A stretch of 64,000 bases of DNA, taken from the NCBI RefSeq assembly GCF_009763245.1, contig NZ_WKJZ01000003.1:1-64000 (forward strand). Direction: 5' to 3'. The notes beneath the pieces are model-generated. The model was not told the origin of the DNA and did not search any database. It saw nothing but the letters and a program-made list of their open reading frames with translations. Positions 8,919 to 17,229 of this stretch are shown here, in pieces (positions within the stretch are counted from its first letter, which is position 1; each line of letters begins with the position of its first letter). The position numbers and the translations under genes are program-made. The stretch comes from Pseudomonas xionganensis. Its GTDB lineage: Bacteria; Pseudomonadota; Gammaproteobacteria; Pseudomonadales; Pseudomonadaceae.

Positions 8919-10481
8919 GTGAGCCAAGCCCTGATCAGCGCATTGCAGAATCCAGCCCTCTACCCCCACCCGGTAGAAGGCTTCCAGGTCATCGAAACCC
9001 ATATTTCCTGGGTGATTCTCACTGGCCCCTACGCCTACAAGATCAAGAAGCCGATGAACTTCGGCTTTCTCGATTTCACCAGCCTGGCCGACCGCAAGCA
9101 CTTCTGCGAGGAAGAGCTACGCCTCAACCAGCGCCTGACCCAGGGCCTGTACCTGGAAGTCCTGCCGATCAGCGGCAGCATCGAGGCGCCACAACTGGGC
9201 GGCCAGAACCCGGCCATCGAATACGCCCTGAAGATGCGCCAGTTCCCCCAATACCAGATGCTCAGCGCGGTACAGGCCCGCGGCGAGCTGAGCGAAGCCC
9301 ATATCGATGCACTGGCCAGGCAGATCGCCGAGTTTCACGCGCGCACCCCGGCCGTGGCCGCCGACCACCCGCTGTGCTCGCCGACCGCCATCGTCGCGCC
9401 CATGCGACAGAATTTCGAGCAGATCCGCCCCCTGCTCAGCGATATCGCCGATCTGCAGCAACTGGACGCCCTGGAAGCCTGGACCGAAGCCAGTTTCTCC
9501 CGTCTGGAGCCCCTCCTGGCTCAGCGGGCGAGCACCGGCTCGATCCGCGAATGCCACGGCGATATCCACCTGGGTAACGCCACCCTGCTGGATGATCAGG
9601 TGGTGCTGTTCGACTGCATCGAATTCAACGAGCCGTTCCGCCTGATCGATATCGCCTCGGATGCCGCCTTCCTCGCCATGGACCTCGAAGACCGCGGTCT
9701 CAAGGCCCACGCCCGGCGCTTCGTCAATGCCTGGCTGGAACACAGTGGCGACTATGCGGCCCTGGAACTGCTGAACTTCTACAAGGCCTACCGTGCACTG
9801 GTGCGGGCCAAGGTCGCGCTGTTCAGCCTGGCCCATCAAAGCGACGCGGTGCAAAGGGCCGTGACCTTGCGCCAGTACCGCAACTACGCCGCCCTGGCGG
9901 AGAGCTACAGCGCCATCCCCTCGCATTTCCTGGCCATCACCCATGGTGTATCCGCCGTGGGCAAGAGCCATGTGGCCATGCGTCTGGTCGAAGCGTTGGG
10001 CGCCATTCGCCTGCGTTCGGACGTCGAGCGCAAACGCCTGTTCGGCGAACAACAAACGGCCGAACGGGGCCAGATCGGCCAGGGCATTTACAGCGCCGAG
10101 GCCGGTGCCGCCACCTATCAGCGCCTGCACCAGTTGGCCCAGGATGCTCTACACGCCGGCTTTCCGGTGGTCATCGACGCCACCTATCTGCAGTGGGCAC
10201 AGCGCCAGGCCGCCTGGCAAGTGGCCGAAGAGGCCGGCGTGCCCTTCCTGATCCTCGACTGCCAGGCCCCGGAGAGCGTCATTGCCGGTTGGCTGGCGCA
10301 GCGCCAGGCCCAGGGCCAGGACCCCTCCGACGCCACCCTGGAAGTGATCCAGGCCCAGCAGGCCACGCGCGAAGCGCTGTCCACCGAGGAGCAGGCCCAC
10401 AGCAAGCGCGTCGACACCCATGACAGCACCAGCCTGGACAGCCTGATCGAGCGCATTCGCCAGCGGCTGCCCAATCTCTGA
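8919..10481 (+). CDS. Phosphotransferase-like / P-loop ATPase fusion protein
   Basis: This 520-residue protein joins two domains. Residues 1-330 look like an APH/choline-kinase-type phosphotransferase, with ECHGDIHLGNATLLDD as the catalytic HGDxHxxN loop and FDCIEFNEPFRLIDIASD as the metal-binding loop. Residues 335-520 are a P-loop kinase domain with Walker A GVSAVGKS and an R/D-rich segment (LRSDVERKRLFGE). Proteins of this build are annotated as bifunctional aminoglycoside phosphotransferase/ATP-binding proteins; real substrates are unknown and an antibiotic-resistance role should not be assumed. The start is GTG at 8919 behind AAGGA. Longer ATG-started readings overlap mrcB and lack a ribosome site. 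Confidence 0.85.
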   Translation: MSQALISALQNPALYPHPVEGFQVIETHISWVILTGPYAYKIKKPMNFGFLDFTSLADRKHFCEEELRLNQRLTQGLYLEVLPISGSIEAPQLGGQNPAIEYALKMRQFPQYQMLSAVQARGELSEAHIDALARQIAEFHARTPAVAADHPLCSPTAIVAPMRQNFEQIRPLLSDIADLQQLDALEAWTEASFSRLEPLLAQRASTGSIRECHGDIHLGNATLLDDQVVLFDCIEFNEPFRLIDIASDAAFLAMDLEDRGLKAHARRFVNAWLEHSGDYAALELLNFYKAYRALVRAKVALFSLAHQSDAVQRAVTLRQYRNYAALAESYSAIPSHFLAITHGVSAVGKSHVAMRLVEALGAIRLRSDVERKRLFGEQQTAERGQIGQGIYSAEAGAATYQRLHQLAQDALHAGFPVVIDATYLQWAQRQAAWQVAEEAGVPFLILDCQAPESVIAGWLAQRQAQGQDPSDATLEVIQAQQATREALSTEEQAHSKRVDTHDSTSLDSLIERIRQRLPNL

Positions 10482-10486
10482 GGCAT

Positions 10487-10509
10487 GCGGGCCTGCCAAC
10501 CAGGCCCGC
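10487..10509 (+). terminator. Hairpin after the phosphotransferase/ATPase gene
   Basis: GCGGGCCTG and CAGGCCCGC form a 9-bp stem with a 5-base loop 6 bases after the stop codon. The downstream T-run is missing, so termination efficiency is uncertain. Confidence 0.5.
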
Positions 10510-10572
10510 AACAGGCAAAGACTCGGGCGGCTTCTATACTGCAGGGCAGAACCTCTGCATGGATGACGCCCC

Positions 10573-10917
10573 ATGAGCCAGCCGCGCCAACTGGACACCC
10601 CGCTCTACCGCCTGATCCACACTGAAGACATCAAGGGTTTCAACGCACAAAAACCCAAGGAGGGCCCGGTCGACCTGAGCGGCGGCGATTTTCGCGGTCT
10701 CGACCTGCGCGCCCTGGATGCCCAGGGTATTGATTTCAGTGACGCCTACTTTCGCGGCAGTGACCTGCGCGGCCTGGATCTGCGCAACACTCGCATGGAA
10801 GGTGCCAGCCTGGCTCATGCGCAGATCTCCGGCGCCTACTTCCCGGTGGAACTGACCGCGGACGAGATTCTGATGTCGGTCAACTTCGGCACCCGCCTGC
10901 GCTACAGAAAAAGCTAG
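10573..10917 (+). CDS. Pentapeptide-repeat protein
   Basis: This 114-residue protein has about six consecutive A(D/N)LxX-type pentapeptides at residues 35-80 (VDLSG GDFRG LDLRA LDAQG IDFSD AYFRG SDLRG LDLRN), which would fold as a short right-handed quadrilateral beta-helix. The N-terminal segment (TPLYRLIHTEDIKGFN) and C-terminal segment (PVELTADEILMSVNFGTRLRY) are conserved-looking caps. A candidate -10 TATACT lies about 30 bases upstream. It is 2 bases from the next methyltransferase gene, so the two are probably cotranscribed. The function is unknown. Confidence 0.8.
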   Translation: MSQPRQLDTPLYRLIHTEDIKGFNAQKPKEGPVDLSGGDFRGLDLRALDAQGIDFSDAYFRGSDLRGLDLRNTRMEGASLAHAQISGAYFPVELTADEILMSVNFGTRLRYRKS

Positions 10918-10919
10918 CG

Positions 10920-11669
10920 ATGAGCACAGTTGCCGAACTCTTTGGCGCCCAGGCCGGCGCCTATGCCAGCTATCGCCCTGACTACCCCGCCAGCCTGTTT
11001 ACCTGGCTGGCCCAGCACAGCCCAGGTCGGCAGCGTGCCCTGGACATCGCCTGTGGCAACGGCCAGGCCAGCCTGCCCCTGAGCCGCTATTTCAGCCAGG
11101 TGCTGGCCAGCGATGCCAGCCTCGCCCAGTTACAGAACGCCAAAGTCCACAACGGTGTGCACTACTATGTGGCCCCGGCCGAGCACCAGCCTCTGGCGAG
11201 TGCCAGCCTCGACCTGATCGTGGTGGCGCAGGCCCTGCACTGGTTCGCCCATGACAGTTTTTTCGCCGAAGCCGAGCGCCTGCTCAAACCCGGCGGCCTG
11301 TTCTGTGCCTGGTGCTACAGCCTGATGAGCATCAACACCGAACTGGATAGCATCATCCACGACTTCTACTGGCACAACCTGCACGGCTACTGGCCCGCAG
11401 GGCGTGAAAGCGTCGACCGGGGCTATCGTGACATCCAGCTGCCCTGGGCCGCCATCACACCGCCAGAGCTGGCCCTGCAAGCGCAGTGGACATTGCCTCA
11501 CCTGCTGGGCTACCTGCACACCTGGTCGGCCTTGCAGCGTCTGGCAGCCGAACAGGGACAGGATCCGCTGCTCGCCCTTTATCCCCAGCTGCAGCATGCC
11601 TGGGGCGACCCCGAGCAAGCCCGACACATCAACTGGCCACTACACTTTGTCACAGGCATCAAACACTGA
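10920..11669 (+). CDS. Class I SAM-dependent methyltransferase (UbiE-like fold)
   Basis: This 249-residue protein is a class I methyltransferase. Motif I is ALDIACGNGQAS (about residue 40) and the acidic SAM-ribose residue follows in VLASDASLAQL. Motif post-II to III reads LDLIVVAQALHWFAHDSFFAEAERLLKPGGLFCAW, typical of small-molecule methyltransferases of the Methyltransf_11 family. The start ATG is 2 bases after the pentapeptide gene stop, suggesting coupling. The substrate cannot be told from sequence; yeast Tmt1-like proteins share this build. Confidence 0.82.
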   Translation: MSTVAELFGAQAGAYASYRPDYPASLFTWLAQHSPGRQRALDIACGNGQASLPLSRYFSQVLASDASLAQLQNAKVHNGVHYYVAPAEHQPLASASLDLIVVAQALHWFAHDSFFAEAERLLKPGGLFCAWCYSLMSINTELDSIIHDFYWHNLHGYWPAGRESVDRGYRDIQLPWAAITPPELALQAQWTLPHLLGYLHTWSALQRLAAEQGQDPLLALYPQLQHAWGDPEQARHINWPLHFVTGIKH

Positions 11670-11703
11670 CGCCCTCCTCACCTGATACAGGCAAGGCGAC
11701 TGG

Positions 11704-11976
11704 ATGAATGACGAACTGCAGCATTTGAAAAATCTCGGCAAAACCTCGGCGCAATGGCTGCATGCCTCGGGCATCCATAGCCTCAACGACTTGCGTCGCC
11801 TCGGCGCAGTGGCTGCCTATCGAGCGGTCAAGGCCCGCGGTTTCAGGGTTTCCAAGGTCCTGCTGTACGCCATAGAAGGCGCCCTGCTGGACGTACACTG
11901 GAACGACCTGCCACCGGCACACAAGGCCGAGCTCAACAAGCAGATCGAACTCGGCCCCCGCGCGAACAAGAGCTAG
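11704..11976 (+). CDS. TfoX/Sxy C-terminal domain protein
   Basis: This 90-residue protein consists only of the TfoX C-terminal helix-hairpin-helix-like domain (LKNLGKTSAQWLHASGIHS, then DLRRLGAVAAYRAVK and LLYAIEGALLDVHWNDLP). Full-length TfoX/Sxy competence regulators carry an N-terminal domain as well; here it is absent, as in many free-standing family members in pseudomonads. A role in competence is therefore not implied. It is followed after about 100 bases by cbpA on the same strand. Confidence 0.85.
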   Translation: MNDELQHLKNLGKTSAQWLHASGIHSLNDLRRLGAVAAYRAVKARGFRVSKVLLYAIEGALLDVHWNDLPPAHKAELNKQIELGPRANKS

Positions 11977-12081
11977 CTCACAACCTGCGCGCCCGGGGAT
12001 TTACCTGAGCCGCGCTCCAGCCTATTGTTTGAGGGACGTTCGTGCGTTCAGTACGCCCAGCCAGCTCAAGGAATTTCGCTC

Positions 12082-12876
12082 ATGTATCTACTCGGGGAGC
12101 AACCGGCCTACGCCGATCAGCTGATCAATCGACTGCAAAGCATCCCCACTCAGCTGCTGGAAGGCCTTGCCCCTCTGGGCGCTCCTCTGCAACTGGAGCA
12201 GGTTGAAGATCTGGCCAAGGTGCTACCGGGCAACCAGCTGTTCATCATCGAAAACGGCCTGCTGCATGCCGTGGTCGACGAACGCCCGCTCTTCTACCTG
12301 CAGGAAGGTGACCTGGTGGGCCTGCGCCAGGGCCTGGAAATGCCCAGCTGCCGTTACAGCAGCGAGGAAAAACTGAGCCTGATTCCCTATTCGCGCAGTG
12401 CAGTGTTCCAGCACATCTATGCCAGCGAGGAGCGCCAGGAACTCTTTATCCAGTACCTGATCGGCCATACCGCGCTGCTTTCCGACGCTCTGGCCCGTCT
12501 CAAGCAGCCGGAAATTCGCCCCGCTACGGGCTTCCAGCATTTCGCCGCCGGAGAGGAACTGATCCACCAGGGCGACAACGCCGACCACGTCTTCATCATT
12601 ATCGAAGGCCATGCCGAGGCCTATGTGGACGGGCACAAGGTCGGCGATGTACAGAAGGACGAAATCTTCGGTGCCATGGCCGTGTTTACCCGGGAAAAAC
12701 GCAGCGCCACGGTGATCGCCAGCGAGCCCTGCACCGTCATGGTGATTCCCAAGGAGCAGTTCCTCAGCCTGATGCAGAGCAACCCACGCATCGCCCACAG
12801 CCTGATCGAAAGCATGGCCAAGCGTATCGACCTGCTGAACAAGGAAGTGACCCAACTGCGCCAACCCCACCTCTGA
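12082..12876 (+). CDS. cbpA: Cyclic nucleotide-binding protein CbpA
   Basis: This 264-residue soluble protein has a C-terminal cyclic-nucleotide-binding domain (about residues 155-250), including GDNADHVFIIIEGHAEAYVDG and the phosphate-binding cassette FGAMAVFTREKRSATV, which keeps the RSAT segment. No C-terminal HTH follows, so it is not a CRP-type regulator. The N-terminal half looks like a degenerate second domain. In P. aeruginosa, CbpA at this position next to prrF and phu binds cAMP and is under Vfr control (from memory). The start at 12082 has AAGGA upstream; a longer in-frame start has none. Confidence 0.85.
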   Translation: MYLLGEQPAYADQLINRLQSIPTQLLEGLAPLGAPLQLEQVEDLAKVLPGNQLFIIENGLLHAVVDERPLFYLQEGDLVGLRQGLEMPSCRYSSEEKLSLIPYSRSAVFQHIYASEERQELFIQYLIGHTALLSDALARLKQPEIRPATGFQHFAAGEELIHQGDNADHVFIIIEGHAEAYVDGHKVGDVQKDEIFGAMAVFTREKRSATVIASEPCTVMVIPKEQFLSLMQSNPRIAHSLIESMAKRIDLLNKEVTQLRQPHL

Positions 12877-12896
12877 AGCAACGCAAGTCAATCCAC

Positions 12897-12918
12897 GAAC
12901 CCGGCCCGCGCCGGGTTC
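12897..12918 (+). terminator. Hairpin after cbpA
   Basis: GAACCCGGC and GCCGGGTTC form a 9-bp perfect stem 20 bases after the cbpA stop, with no T-run. It probably ends or stabilises the cbpA mRNA before the prrF promoter. Confidence 0.5.
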
Positions 12919-12967
12919 TGTGCTGATAGGGCGCCAGCTCGCAGATGAAAATAATTCGCAAAAAGGC

Positions 12968-12998
12968 TTTACATATAAATGAGAAGCGTTATTATTAA
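12968..12998 (+). promoter_or_regulatory. prrF promoter with Fur-box-like operator
   Basis: The -35 TTTACA (12968-12973) and -10 TATTAT (12990-12995) are 16 bases apart. An AT-rich Fur-box-like sequence (ATGAGAAGCGTTATTATTA, about 12979-12997) covers the spacer and -10, placed so that Fe-Fur would block RNA polymerase. Fur repression of prrF is established in P. aeruginosa; the site here is my reading. Confidence 0.8.
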
Positions 12999-13001
12999 CT
13001 C

Positions 13002-13113
13002 AACTGATCGCGAGATCAGTCGATAAGCTCAAGAGACCTGCAGTCGGCCTCTTCAGATTATCTCCTCATCAGGCTAATCACGGTTATTGACCCGGCTCTT
13101 GCCGGGTCTTTTT
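13002..13113 (+). ncRNA. prrF: PrrF iron-responsive small RNA
   Basis: The ~112-base transcript starts about 7 bases after the TATTAT box. It contains the highly conserved PrrF core (GGCCTCTTCAGATTATCTCC followed by TCATCAGGCTAATCACGG) and ends at a perfect intrinsic terminator (GACCCGGC, loop TCTT, GCCGGGTC, then 7 T, 13089-13115). PrrF represses iron-containing and iron-storage proteins when iron is scarce, using Hfq. In P. aeruginosa two tandem copies (prrF1, prrF2) lie between cbpA and phuW. Here only one copy is present at that place, so the read-through RNA PrrH, which needs two, cannot form. Confidence 0.95.
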
Positions 13114-13154
13114 TTGCCTAGCCCCAGGCCTGCCGCGTTATCGCTGAAACGCAA

Positions 13155-13179
13155 AAAGGGGCGCACAGGGCGCCCCTCT
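13155..13179 (-). terminator. Rho-independent terminator of the phu operon
   Basis: AGGGGCGC and GCGCCCCT form an 8-bp stem (13157-13177) followed on the minus strand by T5. It lies 20 bases past the phuW stop and closes the haem-uptake operon convergent to prrF. Confidence 0.85.
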
Positions 13180-13196
13180 TGCTGGACCCTCATGAT

Positions 13197-14081
13197 TTAT
13201 CCCTTGCGCAGACTGGCGCAATAGTCCTGCTCGGGCTGTGCCGGGGTCAGCCAGAGGTAGTCGGCCTGTGCAGCGTCCAACTCGCTGCCTACCTCGGCCA
13301 GGATCAGCACCGCAGTTGCGCCCTGCTCGCCCAGGTCACTCAGGTGCAGGGCCACGCCCAGATCGCGGCGCGCATGAAAGGCACCGGCAACCAGCAGGCT
13401 CGGGGTCGGCGCGGCCAGCAGCGCCTCGGCCATACGTCGGTCACGTTGCTGCTGCACCGCGAGCATGGCCGGCAGCTGGCTTTCCGGCAGCAGGTCGCAG
13501 TGGGAACGACGGATCTGCTCCAGCAATGCCTCGCGCACCGAAGCGGCCGTAGAGGCCGCCCCCGACAAGTCAGGCACCTGGCTGTAGATGGCCAGCACCT
13601 CGCCGCGGTCCAGATTGGCCGCCAGCAACGGATAGGGTTGGCGCAGGGCATGCTGCACCAGCGGCCCGTACTGCGACCAGGCCCAGCCACGCTGCCAGGC
13701 CAGGGCCTGCAGCATGTCCTGGGGCGCCTGGCCGGTGGCAAGCTGGGCACGCACCTGCTCGATCCGGGGCTGCTGATCGGGATTGAGCATTTCCAGCAGC
13801 AGGCTGCCCTGGTTGCGTTGCGCGGCCAGGGCACGCAGCAGCCAGAGTTGCAGGGCATGGTGGTCCGGGTTGTCGTGGCGCTCGCCCACCAGCACCCGCT
13901 CGGCCCGAGCCAGGCGCTCGACCAGTTGCGCCGGGGTCAGCCGCGTGCCGCTGCGCAGCTCGATGATCTGCCCCAGCTGAGGATGTTCGAGGCCTTCCGG
14001 GCTCTGCCAGACCGGCAACGCCGGCGGGGAGACCTGGCAGGCCGCAAGCAGCAGCAGGCTGGCCAGAACAAAAACACGCAT
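13197..14081 (-). CDS. phuW: ChaN-family haem-associated lipoprotein PhuW
   Basis: This 294-residue lipoprotein has the lipobox LLAAC (Cys15) and a DUF399/ChaN-type domain. Characteristic segments are the N-terminal VLVGERHDNPDHHALQLWLL and the C-terminal LLVAGAFHARRDLGVALHL. Campylobacter ChaN binds haem as a cofacial dimer, and family members sit in iron-uptake loci. Ribosome site AAGGAGT is 7 bases before the ATG. It is last in the phu operon, 11 bases after phuV, as in P. aeruginosa. A haem-handling role outside the inner membrane is an inference. Confidence 0.85.
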   Translation of the reverse strand: MRVFVLASLLLLAACQVSPPALPVWQSPEGLEHPQLGQIIELRSGTRLTPAQLVERLARAERVLVGERHDNPDHHALQLWLLRALAAQRNQGSLLLEMLNPDQQPRIEQVRAQLATGQAPQDMLQALAWQRGWAWSQYGPLVQHALRQPYPLLAANLDRGEVLAIYSQVPDLSGAASTAASVREALLEQIRRSHCDLLPESQLPAMLAVQQQRDRRMAEALLAAPTPSLLVAGAFHARRDLGVALHLSDLGEQGATAVLILAEVGSELDAAQADYLWLTPAQPEQDYCASLRKG

Positions 14082-14092
14082 GGTCTTACTCC

Positions 14093-14860
14093 TTAACGGG
14101 CGATGATCATAGGGTGGCCGCGCTCGGGGTGCGGCTGCACCAGCACTTCCAGGCCGAACACGGCCTGCAGCACCTCGGCGCGCAGCACCTGATCCGGGCC
14201 ACCCTGGGCCTGGGGCCGACCGCCGGCCAGCAGCAGTAGCTGGTCACAGTAGCGCGCCGCCAGGTTCAGGTCATGCAGGATCACCAGCACCGCCGCGCCC
14301 TGGTTGGCGAACTCACGCACCGCCTGCAGGGTGATGTGCTGATGCAGCGGGTCGAGCATGGAGGTGGGCTCATCCAGCAGCAGCACCTGACCGGGACCGG
14401 CCGGCCAGAGCTGGGCCAGCACCCGGGCCAGGTGCACGCGCTGGCGCTCGCCGCCGGACAGCGCCAGGTAGCTGCGCCCGGCCAGGTGCAGGGCATCGGC
14501 CGCTTCCAGGGCCTGACGCACGATCTGCTGATCGCGCAGTCGACCGCTGGCATGGGGCAAGCGGCCCATGCCGACCACCTCTTCCACGGAGAAGGCGAAG
14601 GTCAGGGACGAGCTCTGCGGCAAGACCGCCAGGCGCCGGGCGCGCTCCGGCCCTGGCCAGTCGGCCAGGCGCCGCTGCTCCAGCCAGACCTCACCCGCCG
14701 CCGGTTCCAGTTCACCGCACAGGGCGCCGAGCAGGGTGCTCTTGCCCGCGCCATTGGGGCCCAGCACGCCAAGCACCTGGCCCGGTTGCAGCTGCAGGTC
14801 GATATCCGCCAGCACCGTGCAGGGGCCGCGCTGTACTGCCAGGTTTTCCGCACGCAGCAT
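14093..14860 (-). CDS. phuV: Haem ABC transporter ATP-binding protein
   Basis: This 255-residue ATPase energises haem import through PhuU. It has Walker [10 protein letters not shown] (about residue 38), Q-loop LPQSSS, ABC signature LSGGERQRV, Walker [10 protein letters not shown] and H-loop LHDLNL, all intact. It belongs to the HmuV/FepC class. The ATG at 14860 overlaps the phuU stop (TGATG). A longer reading to 15271 is an artefact of high GC inside phuU. Confidence 0.94.
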   Translation of the reverse strand: MLRAENLAVQRGPCTVLADIDLQLQPGQVLGVLGPNGAGKSTLLGALCGELEPAAGEVWLEQRRLADWPGPERARRLAVLPQSSSLTFAFSVEEVVGMGRLPHASGRLRDQQIVRQALEAADALHLAGRSYLALSGGERQRVHLARVLAQLWPAGPGQVLLLDEPTSMLDPLHQHITLQAVREFANQGAAVLVILHDLNLAARYCDQLLLLAGGRPQAQGGPDQVLRAEVLQAVFGLEVLVQPHPERGHPMIIAR

Positions 14861-15897
14861 CAGGTACGCCCCCGCAACAACAGATAAAGGAAGAATGGCG
14901 CGCCAATCAGCGCCGTGACGATACCGATGGGCAACTCGGCCGGGGCCAAGACCAGGCGCGCCGCCAGATCCGCCAACAGCAGCAGGCTGGCACCGGCCAG
15001 GGCCGAGGCCGGTAGCAGCACGCGGTGATCCGGCCCCACCAGCAGACGAACCAGATGGGGCACCACCAGGCCGATAAAGCCGATCATGCCGGCGGCGGCC
15101 ACTGCCGCGCCGACGCCCAGGGCGGTGCAGAACACCAGTTCGGCCTTGATCCGCTCCACCGCAAAGCCCAGGTGGCGGGCCTCCGACTCGCCCAGCAACA
15201 GGGCGTTCAGGGCCTTGGCTCGGCGCGGCAGCCACAGCGCCACCGCGGCGGTGACCAACAGCAGCGGCCAAAGCCGCGGGTAGCTGGCGCCATTCAGGCT
15301 GCCCAGGTTCCAGAAGGTCAGGGTGCGCAGAGTGGCATCATCGGCCAGGTAGGTGAACAGGCCGATGGCGGCACCAGCCAGGGCGGTCAGGGCGATGCCG
15401 GCCAGCAGCATGGTGGCCACATGGGTCTCGCCATCGCGCCGACCCAGGCGATAGACCAGGCTGGTCACCACCAGACCGCCGGCAAAGGCGCAGGCCGACA
15501 GCAGGTAAGGCGCAAAAGCCGGCGGCAGCCCGCCCAGGGCCGCGCCGCCGACAATGGCGATGGCCGCGCCCAGGGCCGCGCCACTGGACACACCGATCAA
15601 CCCGGGGTCGGCCAGGGGGTTGCGAAACAGGCCCTGCATGGCCACCCCGCACAGGGCCAGCACGGCCCCCACCAGCAGGCCCAGCAGGGTGCGCGGCAGG
15701 CGGATCTGGCCGAGGATCAGCTCGGTCTGCGCCAGGCCCTCCCCCGCCAGCGGCAGGCCGAGCAGGCGCAGGGCGGCGCGCAGGGTGTCGGCCAGGGGCA
15801 GGCTGACCGGGCCCAGGGCCAGGGACAGCCAGAGCGCCAGGGCCAGCAGCAGGCCCAGGGCAACAAACAGGGCGCGCGGTTTGATCAAGGGATTCAT
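14860..15897 (-). CDS. phuU: Haem ABC transporter permease
   Basis: This 345-residue FecCD/BtuC-family permease has about ten hydrophobic segments. The typical family stretch [41 protein letters not shown] appears in pieces at residues 69-110, and the ATPase-coupling segment is near GESEARHLG. It forms the inner-membrane channel for haem with PhuV. It overlaps phuT by 4 bases (ATGA), so translation is coupled. Confidence 0.94.
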   Translation of the reverse strand: MNPLIKPRALFVALGLLLALALWLSLALGPVSLPLADTLRAALRLLGLPLAGEGLAQTELILGQIRLPRTLLGLLVGAVLALCGVAMQGLFRNPLADPGLIGVSSGAALGAAIAIVGGAALGGLPPAFAPYLLSACAFAGGLVVTSLVYRLGRRDGETHVATMLLAGIALTALAGAAIGLFTYLADDATLRTLTFWNLGSLNGASYPRLWPLLLVTAAVALWLPRRAKALNALLLGESEARHLGFAVERIKAELVFCTALGVGAAVAAAGMIGFIGLVVPHLVRLLVGPDHRVLLPASALAGASLLLLADLAARLVLAPAELPIGIVTALIGAPFFLYLLLRGRT

Positions 15898-16799
15898 GGC
15901 GTGGGCCGGGCCTGGGCGAGTGTGGAGTGGCTGGCAGGATAAAAGGCGGCGGACAAGGCCGCCAGCCCATCCGGCAGGCGCGGCCCCAGGCCGCCCACCA
16001 GCAGGGTCGGGTCGAGCAGGATCAGGCGCCCCTCGCGCACCGCGCGAGTCGCGGCCAGCGCCGGATTGTGGCGCAGCAAGGCCTCGCGGGCCTGCTCGCC
16101 GGACAGGCTGCGGTCGGCGATGATCAGCACCTGCGGGTCCAGGGCCAGCAGGGCTTCGCTGGACAGGGCCTTGTAGCTGGTGTGTTGCGCCAGGTTGCGC
16201 CCGCCGGCCTGCTCGATCAGCCAGTCGGCGGCGGTATCACGCCCGCCCGCCAGGGGATTGCCACCGGCATGGCCGAGCAGCAGCAACACCCCTGGCGCCT
16301 CCTGCTCTTGCTGGGCCTGGGCCTGGGCCACCCACTGGGCCTGTTGCTGCAGGCGCTGCCGGTAGTCGGCCAGTGCGGCGCGGGCTTGCTGCGGCCGACC
16401 CAGCAGTTCGCCGATACGCAGCACACTGGCCTGCAGGCTGGCCAGATCGGCCCGGGACGACAGCACTTCCACCTGCACCCCGGCCCGGACCAGTTGTTCC
16501 AGCACCGGCGGCGGGCCCATTTCCTCGCTGCCCAGCAGCAGGTCCGGACGCAGCGCCAGCATGCCTTCGGCCGCCAACTGACGCTGATAGCCAACGCTGG
16601 GCAGCTCACGCAGGCTGGGCGGATGCTGGCTGGTACTGTCCACCCCCACCAACCGCTCCTCGCCGCCGAGCAGCACCACCCACTCGCTGAGCGCGCCGCC
16701 GGAGCTGATCCAGCGTTGCGGCAGGGCGTCGTCGGCCACGGCCCAGCCACAGCACAACAGGCCCGTACCCAGGGCAAACAGGGTTTTAAGGCGTTTCAT
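15894..16799 (-). CDS. phuT: Periplasmic haem-binding protein
   Basis: This 301-residue class III substrate-binding protein has a signal peptide (MKRLKTLFALGTGLLCCGWAVA). The mature part has the usual two lobes: the N lobe starts RWISSGGALSEWVVLLG and carries GVDSTSQHP and VGYQRQLAAEGMLALRPDLLLG; the C lobe carries HAGGNPLAGGRDTAADWLIEQAGG. It delivers haem to PhuUV. Two adjacent ATGs exist; the second (16799) has better spacing from GGAGG. The gene overlaps the end of exbD. Confidence 0.92.
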   Translation of the reverse strand: MKRLKTLFALGTGLLCCGWAVADDALPQRWISSGGALSEWVVLLGGEERLVGVDSTSQHPPSLRELPSVGYQRQLAAEGMLALRPDLLLGSEEMGPPPVLEQLVRAGVQVEVLSSRADLASLQASVLRIGELLGRPQQARAALADYRQRLQQQAQWVAQAQAQQEQEAPGVLLLLGHAGGNPLAGGRDTAADWLIEQAGGRNLAQHTSYKALSSEALLALDPQVLIIADRSLSGEQAREALLRHNPALAATRAVREGRLILLDPTLLVGGLGPRLPDGLAALSAAFYPASHSTLAQARPTP

Positions 16800-17229
16800 C
16801 ATGAGCCTCCAACAAAATACGACTGTCCTCGATGCCCTGCTGTTGCAGCCAGGCCATCAGGTCGAGAAAGGCGCTCAGAGGCGCCTGGCGATCCAGGGCC
16901 AGATCCAGCCCCGGCGGTTGCGCAGCGGCATAGGCCCCTTGCAGGGCCTGGCGCAGCGCGGCGAAATCCTTGAGTGGCTGCGCGCCCAGGCGCCATTGCC
17001 CGGTTGCGGACAGCTGCACCTGCAGCCGCTCGCCAGGATCGGCGCTGGCCGGTTGCAGCGCCTCGCGGCTCTGCGGCAACTGCAGGGGCAGCTGCAGCAG
17101 CGGCGTCTGCGCGGTGAGCAGAAAGAACACCAGGACGATAAAGATCACGTCCAGCAGCGGCGTCAGGTCCGGCAGCAGGTTGGCCTGGACACTATTGGCA
17201 GCCGGCAGACGGATCACGACCACACCCAT
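16786..17229 (-). CDS. exbD: ExbD-type energy transducer subunit
   Basis: This protein of up to 147 residues has a short cytoplasmic N-terminus and one membrane helix that carries the essential Asp (DLTPLLDVIFIVLVFFLL). A periplasmic domain follows. With ExbB it uses the proton gradient to drive TonB. Two starts are possible: ATG 17229, overlapping exbB by 16 bases, or GTG 17217, overlapping by 4 bases (GTGA); neither has a clear ribosome site, so coupling to exbB is likely. Its place inside the haem operon makes it a dedicated unit. Confidence 0.88.
   Translation of the reverse strand: MGVVVIRLPAANSVQANLLPDLTPLLDVIFIVLVFFLLTAQTPLLQLPLQLPQSREALQPASADPGERLQVQLSATGQWRLGAQPLKDFAALRQALQGAYAAAQPPGLDLALDRQAPLSAFLDLMAWLQQQGIEDSRILLEAHDETP

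Noticed and set aside
11704..11976. TfoX-like gene as evidence of natural competence
   Set aside because: Only the C-terminal domain is present and no other competence genes are near.
14860..15271. Long N-terminal extension of the haem ATPase
   Set aside because: The extension runs inside phuU in another frame. The ATG at 14860 gives the normal family length and start.
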